Origin: an uncultured Anaerovibrio sp.
GTDB lineage: Bacteria > Bacillota > Negativicutes > Selenomonadales > Selenomonadaceae
Length of the DNA stretch: 62,244 nt
NCBI GenBank assembly: GCA_902786545.1
Contig: CADACU010000016.1
Location: 27,093-89,336, forward strand
Direction of reading: 5' to 3'
Below, piece by piece: positions 34,994 through 43,185 of the stretch. The stretch's first letter is position 1. Each line of letters starts with the position of its first letter. Both the position numbers and the translations under genes were made by a program. The notes below the pieces were generated by a model. That model was not told the origin of the DNA. It worked only from the letters and a program-made list of their open reading frames with translations, and searched no databases.

Positions 34994-36391
34994 TTATTCG
35001 GCCGAGCGCAATGCTCCCAAGCGTTCCTTTTTCCGTTTTTGTCGTTTATGATTGCCAATTTTAAACAAAGCCATCGGGATTAACAGACTGACAACCCCCA
35101 GATATATTGTTTCCCGTAAATCCGGAGTAGAGGCAATAACCACCATGCAGATTACCTGAGCCCAAATACCAAACAGGGTAACAAAGGGAAAGAATGGCGT
35201 TTTATATTTTAGTTTATCCTCGGAATTTCTGGCAATACAGTGCTTACGAAAATTATACTGGCTCCAGCAGATAGAAATCCAGGCAATAGCACCGGTAAAT
35301 CCGGACAAGGATAACAAATATGTATAAGCCATATCACTGGAATCAAAGCTGTACAAAAGAATGATAAACCAGCAGGTTATAATAGTGACAATTACTGAAT
35401 TTTGCGGTATCCCCTTGTCATTTATTTTGGCAAAAATCTTTGGTGCCATACCAATGGATGCCAATGAATACATGGCGCGGCTGGTACCATAAAGACCGGA
35501 ATTAACACAGGAAAGCGCCGCGGTCAAAATTACAAAGCTGAAGCAAGCCGCAAACTTATCAAAACCATAGTTGGCCAGTGCCACTGCAAACACACTTTCA
35601 TCCAAACCAGCCTGTTCCCATGGCAAAATGGAAACCAAAATAGAAATCGGAATAATATATAATGCGATAATACGCCATGTAACATTTCTTACAGCCAAAG
35701 GAATACTTTTGGCGGGGTCTTCACACTCACCGGCGGCCAGCCCAATGATTTCTGTCCCCTGAAAGTTTACCAGAATAATGGTCATGGTCAAAATAATTGC
35801 CCAATAACCATTAGGGGCAAAACCACCACTGCCTAATAGCAGAGTTGTTCCAATAAAGCCCTGATCCCCCACAAGGCCCACAATAATCATAATGCCCACA
35901 ATACTGAAGGCAATAAGGGCGATTATCTTTATAATGGCCAACCAAAATTCACTCTCACCAAATTTATCCACCTGAAACAGATTTACCAATGTGACCAGCA
36001 GGCAAAAAAAGATAGCCCACCATAGCTGACTGATTTCCGGAACAAAATTATTCATAATTATGCCCGCTGCAATCATTTCAGCCGGCACATAGGTAACCCA
36101 GGTTATCCAATAAGTCCAACCCACTCCACAGGCCCAGGTTGGATTGATATACTTTCGAGCGTAAGTTACGAATGACCCCGCTATAGGTTCAGCCACAGCC
36201 AACTCTGCCAAACAAAGCATAACACACAGCACAATAGCTCCCCCCAATAAATAGGACAGAACTGATGCCGGGCCAGCCTGTTGCAGAATATAACCTGTGC
36301 CAAGGAAATATCCGCTGCTAATTACCCCACCCAAGGATATTAACTGTAAATGGCGGTTTTTCAATCCCCTTTTCATACCTTTATCTTCCAT
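34994..36391 (-). CDS. APC-family amino-acid permease
   Basis: About 465 residues, 12 membrane helices. The start MEDKGMKRGLKNRHLQLISLGG is typical of the APC family, then GSFVTYARKYINPTWACGVGW. It imports amino acids by proton symport; substrate not assigned. In-frame ATG at 36469 would add 26 residues without an SD. A small acidic membrane protein gene lies directly upstream. Confidence 0.88.
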   Translation of the reverse strand: MEDKGMKRGLKNRHLQLISLGGVISSGYFLGTGYILQQAGPASVLSYLLGGAIVLCVMLCLAELAVAEPIAGSFVTYARKYINPTWACGVGWTYWITWVTYVPAEMIAAGIIMNNFVPEISQLWWAIFFCLLVTLVNLFQVDKFGESEFWLAIIKIIALIAFSIVGIMIIVGLVGDQGFIGTTLLLGSGGFAPNGYWAIILTMTIILVNFQGTEIIGLAAGECEDPAKSIPLAVRNVTWRIIALYIIPISILVSILPWEQAGLDESVFAVALANYGFDKFAACFSFVILTAALSCVNSGLYGTSRAMYSLASIGMAPKIFAKINDKGIPQNSVIVTIITCWFIILLYSFDSSDMAYTYLLSLSGFTGAIAWISICWSQYNFRKHCIARNSEDKLKYKTPFFPFVTLFGIWAQVICMVVIASTPDLRETIYLGVVSLLIPMALFKIGNHKRQKRKKERLGALRSAE

Positions 36392-36484
36392 TATAGCCTT
36401 AACACGACCTTTCAACGCTTCATTCAAAATACTTTGTATACTATAGCATTTTTCAACCAGTAATGCCATTTATTTCTGCTGATT

Positions 36485-36703
36485 CTACTTATCTTCAATC
36501 AGCTCATCATCTTCATCCTCATCGTTGTCCCCATCAGTTTTTTTATCTGAGTTTTGATGACGGTTAAACATAATAACTGCTACCACGGCTACTCCAATGC
36601 CCACCATACTGGTAACAGCCGAAATATCAGCCGGGGCAAATTCGGAAATCAGCCAAAAAATAAGTACAATTACCAGACAAAGCTTCATACTGTTCATATT
36701 CAA
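36485..36703 (-). CDS. Small membrane protein with acidic tail (72 aa)
   Basis: 72 residues: two hydrophobic segments (CLVIVLIFWLISEFAP and AVTSMVGIGVAVVAVIMF) and an Asp/Glu-rich C-terminus (GDNDEDEDDELIEDK). The SD AAAGGA is 10 bases upstream. No family recognised. It lies 15 bases before the permease coding region as read on the minus strand. Confidence 0.55.
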   Translation of the reverse strand: MNMNSMKLCLVIVLIFWLISEFAPADISAVTSMVGIGVAVVAVIMFNRHQNSDKKTDGDNDEDEDDELIEDK

Positions 36704-36800
36704 AATCCTTTCCGCCAGAATTATTTATTATGTTTTGGTGAAATTTAATTATATTTTAATTCTCATTTAATAATTCAATGCTATTATATATTCACATTAT

Positions 36801-36944
36801 AGAAGATACTATCTTCTATACTCGGGTCAAAGTATGCAGCTGTCAAACCTCTCCATTTGATGGTTGCCCGAAAAATACTTTGATAAATCCCATTATCATT
36901 CCTTCTCCGTAAGAGGCCCCTAATCTCCAAGGGGTCTCTTTTTT
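36801..36944 (+). ncRNA. Candidate structured RNA ending in a strong terminator
   Basis: Within a 367-base gap with no gene. AGAAGAT/ATCTTCT hairpin at 36801-36817; TCAAAGTAT at 36827-36835 pairs with ATACTTTGA at 36875-36883; CGGG and CCCG add a pair beside it; then AGAGGCCCCT / AGGGGTCTCT and TTTTTT at 36912-36944. No plus-strand gene precedes it, so it is either a small RNA or a leader that stops transcription before the chromate-transporter genes (start 37071). It does not match a riboswitch class I know. Confidence 0.5.
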
Positions 36945-37070
36945 GTGTAAAATTCGACTGCATTAAGTTGGAATTTAAAGCTCCAACTGGGTAAGTCTCA
37001 TTTTACTTGCATTTACATGTGGGCAATGACATAATTACCTTATATTTATTTTATCATAAGGAGTACATCT

Positions 37071-37673
37071 ATGGATACTGAAAAGCTGGATGAAGCCATT
37101 CAAAAGTTGGATATAGAGCCTGGCACCGGCCACTTTTATTGGATATTGTTCAAATCTACCTTTCTCATAAGTGCTTTTACCGTGGGCGGTGGTATGGTTA
37201 TTATTCCACAGTTAAAAACCAAATTTGTGGATGAATACGGCTGGATAAACGACAAGGAAACCTTGGATATCGCCGCTATCGCCCAATCTCTGCCGGGAGT
37301 TATGGCCGTAAATGCCTCCATTATGCTGGGTCATCGAATGGCCGGATTGGCTGGAACCCTTGTTACAACTCTGGCTACAGTATTACCGCCTCTTATTACC
37401 ATGACAATTATTGCTTTTTTCTATGATTTATTTGCCCACAACTATTATGTGCAAATGCTGTTAAAGGGTATGCAATGTGGTGCCACAGCAGTTATCATCA
37501 ATGTGGCAATTAACCTCGTGAAAAAACTCACCAATAAAAAACAGCTTATTCCTATACTGATATGTGTGGGAACCTTTATCGCTGCCCTGTTCTTTAATGT
37601 CAATCTCATGTACTGTGTCTTGGTGGATGCCCTGCTCGGCCTGTTGCTGCTAAGGGATCCGAAGTACAATTAA
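37071..37673 (+). CDS. chrA: Chromate transporter, half 1
   Basis: 200 residues, about six membrane helices; SAFTVGGGMVIIPQLKTKFV and AIAQSLPGVMAVNASIMLG are the ChrA/CHR motifs. This is a short-chain CHR protein that works as a pair with the next gene. The ATG has AAGGAG 7 bases upstream. Confidence 0.92.
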   Translation: MDTEKLDEAIQKLDIEPGTGHFYWILFKSTFLISAFTVGGGMVIIPQLKTKFVDEYGWINDKETLDIAAIAQSLPGVMAVNASIMLGHRMAGLAGTLVTTLATVLPPLITMTIIAFFYDLFAHNYYVQMLLKGMQCGATAVIINVAINLVKKLTNKKQLIPILICVGTFIAALFFNVNLMYCVLVDALLGLLLLRDPKYN

Positions 37674-37683
37674 GGAGGTCATT

Positions 37684-38250
37684 ATGGAATTATTGATTCA
37701 GCTATACTGGGAATTTTGTAAAATAGGTATTTTCTGTGTCGGCGGCGGTTATGCATCCCTGCCGTGGATACAGGCGGCTGTGGTGGAAAATTATCATTGG
37801 CTCACCCTGACGGAATTCGTTGATATTTTTACCATATCCCAAATGACACCAGGACCAATCGGCATCAATGCCGCAACCTTTACCGGAACCAAAATAGCCG
37901 GTCTGCCTGGTGCAATAGTGGCCACAGCAGGCTTCGTTACCCCATCCTTCATCCTCTGCCTCACCATAACCTATCTACTAAGAAAATATGGCGAAATAAG
38001 TGGGATAAAAGGGGTATTAAACGGACTGCGGCCGGCGGTTGTTGCCCTGATTTGCGTAGCCGGGCTGAGCTTTATTTACCTTTCTGTGTGGAACACCGAA
38101 TCCCTGCCGGAAAACCTGTATGACTATGATATTACCGGTATCATCGTGTTAATTCTCTCCTTTTGGGCGCTAAAAAAGAAGGTCAGCCTGATTCCCCTGC
38201 TGTTTGGCAGTGGCGTAGCTGGCTTGATATTGGGAATAGTATTACAATAA
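37684..38250 (+). CDS. chrA: Chromate transporter, half 2
   Basis: 188 residues; CVGGGYASLPWIQAAVV and FTISQMTPGPIGINAATF are the CHR motifs. With the gene 10 bases upstream it forms the two-part short-chain CHR transporter. In many hosts such pairs move chromate or related anions; physiology here is not known. It ends 5 bases before the convergent murI stop. Confidence 0.92.
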   Translation: MELLIQLYWEFCKIGIFCVGGGYASLPWIQAAVVENYHWLTLTEFVDIFTISQMTPGPIGINAATFTGTKIAGLPGAIVATAGFVTPSFILCLTITYLLRKYGEISGIKGVLNGLRPAVVALICVAGLSFIYLSVWNTESLPENLYDYDITGIIVLILSFWALKKKVSLIPLLFGSGVAGLILGIVLQ

Positions 38251-38255
38251 CCAAA

Positions 38256-39032
38256 TTAAATTTCGATTTCATAAAGTTTTTGGGACAGTTCAATCATTGC
38301 CGGGTCATCGCTGCTGTTGAGCCAAGTAATAGTACCCTTTTTATCAGAATTATTCAAGAGATTTCTTGAATAAAGCCGCCGGCGAAGCTGTCTGGCGGTT
38401 CCCGCTGCCCCGTCATATATTTTCACTTTATTGTCAAACAGTTCACTGATTACTTTTTTTACAAATGGATAATGGGTACATCCCAGTACAACTCCATCCA
38501 CGGTCTTTCCACCCAACGCCTTGAAATGACTGGCGAGAAAGTCCCGCAGGGCCGGTGAGTCCAGCTCACCTCTTTCCACAAATTCCGGCAGCCCCGGCAG
38601 GGGCATTTTTATTATCTCAGCCCGATCCTTCCAGGCATCCATCAGAGTAGCAAACTTCGTTTCCCGCAGGGTTGCTTCTGTAGCCAAAACCAGTACCCGT
38701 CCATTGGGACAACCAATCACTGCCGGCTTTAAGGCTGGTTCAATAGCAATAATCGGCAAAGACGGATATTTTTCTCGCAGGCGCTTACCCGCCGCACTGC
38801 TGGCCGTATTACAGGCAATTACCACAGCCTTTACCCCCCGGTCCAAAAGCTCATCCACCACCCTGGAGGTCAAATGATATATCTCCTCCGTAGTACGGCT
38901 CCCATAGGGAGCATTTTTTGAATCACCGTAAAAAATAAAGTTTTCATTTGGCAAAAGGGCCGTTATCTCCCGCAAAACACTGATGCCCCCCATACCCGAA
39001 TCCATTACTCCTATCGGACTATCCGCTGTCAT
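38256..39032 (-). CDS. murI: Glutamate racemase
   Basis: 258 residues. Provides D-glutamate for peptidoglycan. The two catalytic Cys are in VIACNTASS and LGCTHYPF; GVMDSGMGGISVLREI is the family start. The start at 39032 is chosen from this motif; an in-frame ATG at 39107 would add 25 unmatched residues. Confidence 0.95.
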   Translation of the reverse strand: MTADSPIGVMDSGMGGISVLREITALLPNENFIFYGDSKNAPYGSRTTEEIYHLTSRVVDELLDRGVKAVVIACNTASSAAGKRLREKYPSLPIIAIEPALKPAVIGCPNGRVLVLATEATLRETKFATLMDAWKDRAEIIKMPLPGLPEFVERGELDSPALRDFLASHFKALGGKTVDGVVLGCTHYPFVKKVISELFDNKVKIYDGAAGTARQLRRRLYSRNLLNNSDKKGTITWLNSSDDPAMIELSQKLYEIEI

Positions 39033-39181
39033 ATTATCAAAGACCTTTCCTCTAACGATAAAATCTACACAATCATTCTTGTTTACATATCCACTATTAT
39101 ACACCAATATAAATCTTTACGGTATGCAATCCTATTGATTTGAGTTGTTTTTGTGTATAAAATATAGCTAGGTGGTTGAAT

Positions 39182-40180
39182 ATGAATGTTAGAGATGACT
39201 TTTATCTATACAAGAATGACAAAATAAGCCAAAATGCCAAGCTTACCAGCAAAAGCAAGCGGCGTATGAATAAATCCAAGGCTGATAACACCCTGAAATC
39301 ATACTCAGCTGATTGGAATGATTTTACCGACTGGTGCTCCCATCATGAGGTGGCACCACTCCCCTGCACGGCAGAAACCATTGTAAATTACATAAACGAT
39401 TTGGCGGACCACGCCCATGCTAATACGGTATCACGACGCATTACCGCCATATCGGAAAATCATATTGCCGCCGGCTTTCAATCCAACAATCCCACCAAGG
39501 ACGGTATGGTAGTTAATGCCATGCGGGCTATCCGCCGGGAAAAGGGAACCTTTCAGCACGGCAAGGCACCTATTTTGCTGGAAACTATGTCTCTGCTGGC
39601 TGATTTGTTTGATGCCGGTGATTTGGTATCCATCCGGGACAAGGCCATTATTTTCCTGGGCTTTGCCGGAGCATTCCGCCGGTCGGAGCTGGTAGGTATT
39701 GATATGCAAGACATTACCTTTACTCCGCAGGGTATGGTAATATTCATCCCCCAATCCAAAGGCGATCAGCTGGGACGGGGCAGTCAAATAGCGGTTCCAT
39801 ATGCACCGGACCCTCATGTTTGTCCAGTGACAGCAGTACAGGACTGGATAGAAGCGGCCAACATTAAATACGGCCCTCTGTTTCGCGGTTTCAAACGCAA
39901 TCTTGAACCACGGGACACCCAGCTTACTGACAAGGCCGTAGCCCTAATTGTAAAAAAATATATGGCCATGCTCGGCATGAATCCGGATGATTTTGCCGGA
40001 CATAGCTTGCGACGGGGCTTTGCCACCAGTGCAGCCCAACATGATTTGGATGCATTGTCCATTATGCGCCAGACCCGTCACAAATCGGAAAAAATGGTGC
40101 ACCGCTACATTGAACAAGGAAATCTTTTCCGGGAAAATCCACTTAACCGTATGTATGGTTCATCATCAAGAAAGGATTAG
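39182..40180 (+). CDS. Tyrosine recombinase / integrase
   Basis: 332 residues. N-terminal SAM-like core-binding domain (LKSYSADWNDFTDWCSHHEVAPLP), then the catalytic domain: Arg in GAFRRSELV, HSLRRGFATS (H-x-x-R), HKSEKMVHRYIE (His and nucleophile Tyr). It resembles stand-alone phage/XerC-like integrases but no phage, plasmid or integron genes are beside it, and I found no tRNA or obvious attachment site. It may be a resident recombinase. The start at 39182 has AGGTGG 6 bases upstream. Confidence 0.9.
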   Translation: MNVRDDFYLYKNDKISQNAKLTSKSKRRMNKSKADNTLKSYSADWNDFTDWCSHHEVAPLPCTAETIVNYINDLADHAHANTVSRRITAISENHIAAGFQSNNPTKDGMVVNAMRAIRREKGTFQHGKAPILLETMSLLADLFDAGDLVSIRDKAIIFLGFAGAFRRSELVGIDMQDITFTPQGMVIFIPQSKGDQLGRGSQIAVPYAPDPHVCPVTAVQDWIEAANIKYGPLFRGFKRNLEPRDTQLTDKAVALIVKKYMAMLGMNPDDFAGHSLRRGFATSAAQHDLDALSIMRQTRHKSEKMVHRYIEQGNLFRENPLNRMYGSSSRKD

Positions 40181-40186
40181 ACATAA

Positions 40187-40678
40187 ATGAAAAAATATCA
40201 TCATAAACTGCTTATGACTATTGGTATTATTTTAATTGTAGCAGGAGGCTTTGGCTGGGGCTTTACCTATGTGTATGACCACCGTCCCTGCGACAATCTG
40301 TCCGGCTACTGTGACATTGACTTTAAAACCGGCGTAGATATAAATGGCAAGGTCAGTACAGCTACCCTGACCATTATGGATTACCGGTTTTCCAGTGCTG
40401 TACTCAATCCTACCCTGACCCTTATATGTGATGATGATACCTTTACCATTGACGCTGCCACCCGCCAAACTCCGCCCAGCTATTCGTTGGCATTTTACAA
40501 TGACAAAACCACATTAAAAAATACCAACAAGCTCTTTGTGGAATTTCCGGCAGAAGCGTTTGATGCCATTCTGAAGGCTGATGTTATTACAATTCAGTTC
40601 AGCTATGACAACGGTGATAAGATTTCCCTGCCGCTCAGCGAACCAGATATGGATTATTGGCGTACGCATCTCCAATAA
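40187..40678 (+). CDS. Membrane-anchored hypothetical protein
   Basis: 163 residues: one N-terminal membrane helix (LLMTIGIILIVAGGFGWGF) and an extracytoplasmic beta-rich part with two Cys (RPCDNLSGYC). It follows the integrase gene by 6 bases, probably in one transcript, and a terminator follows it. No family recognised. Confidence 0.7.
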   Translation: MKKYHHKLLMTIGIILIVAGGFGWGFTYVYDHRPCDNLSGYCDIDFKTGVDINGKVSTATLTIMDYRFSSAVLNPTLTLICDDDTFTIDAATRQTPPSYSLAFYNDKTTLKNTNKLFVEFPAEAFDAILKADVITIQFSYDNGDKISLPLSEPDMDYWRTHLQ

Positions 40679-40729
40679 AATGTTTACCCATTAACATCGA
40701 ACAAATCGTTTGATATCATATTTTCAAGG

Positions 40730-40770
40730 AAGCAACTTTCCAAACATTAAATGGACAAGTTGCTTTTTTT
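40730..40770 (+). terminator. Terminator after the integrase pair
   Basis: Stem AAGCAACTT / AAGTTGCTT followed by TTTTTTT, 50 bases past the 40678 stop. Confidence 0.85.
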
Positions 40771-40781
40771 ATGATAAATTT

Positions 40782-40872
40782 TTATAATGCAGTTGTTCGA
40801 ATTTTTCTTTTGAAAAAGAAAAATATTCGGAGCAGCATTTCAACGAGGCGGGAGAAATAGTTCGCCGAGTTA
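40782..40872 (+). repeat. Diverged partial copy (E) of the dispersed structured repeat
   Basis: Hairpin 1 is kept with compensating changes: AATGC pairs with GCATT where other copies have AACGC/GCGTT. It also retains AACGAGGCG and CGCCGAGTT. It lies just upstream of the uracil permease start region. Confidence 0.7.
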
Positions 40873-40907
40873 AAGGTTTTTTTAATATCGAAGGAGTGAT
40901 TTTGTCA

Positions 40908-42155
40908 ATGAGTGAAAACCGTGTAATTCAGGTGGATGAACGACCACCAATTACCAAAACAATTCCACTTAGTCTTCAGCATTTATTTGCAATGTTTGGT
41001 TCTACAGTATTAGTGCCAATACTCTTTAAGGTTGATCCGGCAACTATTCTGCTGTTCAACGGTATCGGTACTTTGCTGTATTTATTTATATGCCGTGGAA
41101 AAATCCCGGCCTACCTTGGTTCCAGTTTTGCGTTTATCTCGCCGGTATTTGCCGTACTCAGCCAGTACAACTACGAAGCTGCATTGGGCGGCTTTATCGC
41201 TGTAGGTGCCGTTTTTGTTCTGGTGGGTATCATAATTCGGGCAGTTGGTACCAGCTGGATTGATTTCATCTTTCCGCCGGCCGCTATGGGCGCTATCGTA
41301 GCTGTTATCGGTCTGGAATTGATGCCTACAGCCGCCGGTATGGCCGGTCTTACCGCCAAGGAGCCGGATACTGTAGCCATCACCATTTCCATTGCCACCT
41401 TGGCTATTACCCTGTTGGCCCAGATTTTATTCCGGGGCTTTTTGGCTATTATTCCTATACTTATTGGTATTATCGGTGGCTATATTTTATCTGTAGCCTT
41501 TGGTATCGTAGATTTCAGTCTGGTAGAAAATGCACCTTGGTTTGCCCTGCCTACCTTCTATACACCGGAATTTAACCTTACAGCTATTACCATTATCCTG
41601 CCGGCAGCTCTGGTGGTTATTGCCGAACATGTAGGTCACCTGTTTGTTACCGGTAACATTGTAGGTGCTGACCTCACCAAGGACCCTGGTTTGGACCGGT
41701 CCATTATCGGTAACGGTCTCTCCACCATGATTTCCGGTTTCTTTGGTTCCACACCAAACACTACTTACGGAGAAAACATCGGTGTACTGGCCATTTCCAA
41801 GGTATTCTCCACCTGGGTAATCGGCGGTGCCGCTATTTTCGCTATTATCCTGTCCTGCTTTGGCAAGCTGGCTGCGGCCATTCAGAGTATTCCTACCCCG
41901 GTTATGGGTGGCGTATCCATGCTGCTCTTCGGTGTTATCGCCGCTTCCGGTATTCGGGTACTGGTAGACAGCAAAATTGACTACAACAAGCCAATCAATC
42001 TGATGTTGACTGCAATTGTACTTGGTATTGGTGTCAGCACTGCCAGCATAACCATTGGCTCCACCACCCTTTCCGGTATGTCACTGGCTACGGTGGTTGC
42101 CATTATTCTCAGCGTATGCTTTAACCTTATTAAAAAGCTTCGTGGTGAGGAATAA
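40908..42155 (+). CDS. uraA: Uracil-xanthine permease family transporter
   Basis: About 415 residues, 14 membrane segments, NCS2 family. Motifs: QHLFAMFGSTVLVPIL at the start, then the AEHVGHLF block with the conserved Glu, and the PNTTYGENIGVLA substrate-binding loop. It imports uracil with protons; xanthine specificity cannot be excluded. The start at 40908 has AAGGAG 11-12 bases upstream; a TTG at 40902 is also possible. Confidence 0.92.
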   Translation: MSENRVIQVDERPPITKTIPLSLQHLFAMFGSTVLVPILFKVDPATILLFNGIGTLLYLFICRGKIPAYLGSSFAFISPVFAVLSQYNYEAALGGFIAVGAVFVLVGIIIRAVGTSWIDFIFPPAAMGAIVAVIGLELMPTAAGMAGLTAKEPDTVAITISIATLAITLLAQILFRGFLAIIPILIGIIGGYILSVAFGIVDFSLVENAPWFALPTFYTPEFNLTAITIILPAALVVIAEHVGHLFVTGNIVGADLTKDPGLDRSIIGNGLSTMISGFFGSTPNTTYGENIGVLAISKVFSTWVIGGAAIFAIILSCFGKLAAAIQSIPTPVMGGVSMLLFGVIAASGIRVLVDSKIDYNKPINLMLTAIVLGIGVSTASITIGSTTLSGMSLATVVAIILSVCFNLIKKLRGEE

Positions 42156-42161
42156 AACATT

Positions 42162-43082
42162 ATGAAAATAACCTATCAGGTTGACAATGAAGCTCTGACC
42201 CCTATTTCGGTCAGGGCTTTTTTGAAGAGTAAATGTGGGGTAACTCAGGGACTGTGGCGACGACTGAAATGGAATGGTACCATTTTGGTAAACGGCATCG
42301 AAGTAAAGGCCACCATGGCCCAAGTGAAGACCGGCGATATCATCACCTGCCTTTTGCCGGAAGACTCGGAGGTGGTGGCTGCCCAGGTACCACTGGACAT
42401 CCGCTATGAGGATGATTATTTAATCATCCTGAACAAACCGGCTGGAATGTTGGTCCACCCCACCGGCAAGGACCACGACAATACATTGGGTAACGGTCTG
42501 AAATACTATTATCAGCTCACCGGGCAGGATGTGGATTTTCATCCGGTTCATAGGTTGGACCGCAACACTACCGGATTGGTGGTTGTGGCCAAACTGCCAC
42601 AGCTGCAAAGCGCCCTTACCCAGCCCGGAACCAATACAAAACAGATTATGCAATCAGCCAATGTGAAGGATAAACTGTTCAAACGGACTTATCTGGCTAT
42701 TATAAAAGGTACTCTGCCTCAGCCGGAAGGAATTATTGATTTACCCATTGCCCGACACCCAAACAGCATTATCCAACGCATTTGCCATCCGGCGGGCCAA
42801 TACGCTGAAACCCATTATCAGACCCTTTCAGTAAATCAAGGAAAATCCTTGCTTAAACTGGAGCTGAAAACCGGCCGTACCCACCAAATCAGAGTTCATA
42901 TGGCCGCCATTGGTTATCCGCTGCTGGGGGATGATTTATATGGTGGAGACACTGCACTAATAAATCGACAGGCACTACACGCTTATCATCTGGAGGTGTT
43001 CAATCCCCTCACCAGGGAAATAACTTCCGTTTATGCCGATGTACCAGCAGATATGATGCAAGCTTTTAGGGCTAATTCCTAA
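42162..43082 (+). CDS. RluA-family pseudouridine synthase
   Basis: 306 residues. An N-terminal S4-like region (TQGLWRRLKWNGTILVNG) precedes the catalytic domain with VHRLDRNTTGLVVVAK, the Asp being the nucleophile, then KRTYLAIIKG and KTGRTHQIRVHMAAIGYPLLGD. It would modify a uridine in rRNA or tRNA; the exact site is not determined. It follows the uracil permease by 6 bases. Confidence 0.93.
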   Translation: MKITYQVDNEALTPISVRAFLKSKCGVTQGLWRRLKWNGTILVNGIEVKATMAQVKTGDIITCLLPEDSEVVAAQVPLDIRYEDDYLIILNKPAGMLVHPTGKDHDNTLGNGLKYYYQLTGQDVDFHPVHRLDRNTTGLVVVAKLPQLQSALTQPGTNTKQIMQSANVKDKLFKRTYLAIIKGTLPQPEGIIDLPIARHPNSIIQRICHPAGQYAETHYQTLSVNQGKSLLKLELKTGRTHQIRVHMAAIGYPLLGDDLYGGDTALINRQALHAYHLEVFNPLTREITSVYADVPADMMQAFRANS

Positions 43083-43185
43083 CTAGGACTTATGTTTCTA
43101 CTTAAGTTCAATTATGAAGAATGCTTTCACTAATAAAAGGAATTATGATAGAATTAAGTGAAATGAGTTTTGGGGAAGGCGGGAT

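Noticed and set aside
36801-36944. Known riboswitch (fluoride, guanidine, manganese)
   Set aside because: None of the conserved core motifs of these classes was recognised.
39182-40678. Prophage or integrative element from the tyrosine recombinase
   Set aside because: Neighbours are housekeeping (murI, uracil permease); no phage genes, no tRNA target and no direct-repeat att sites were found.
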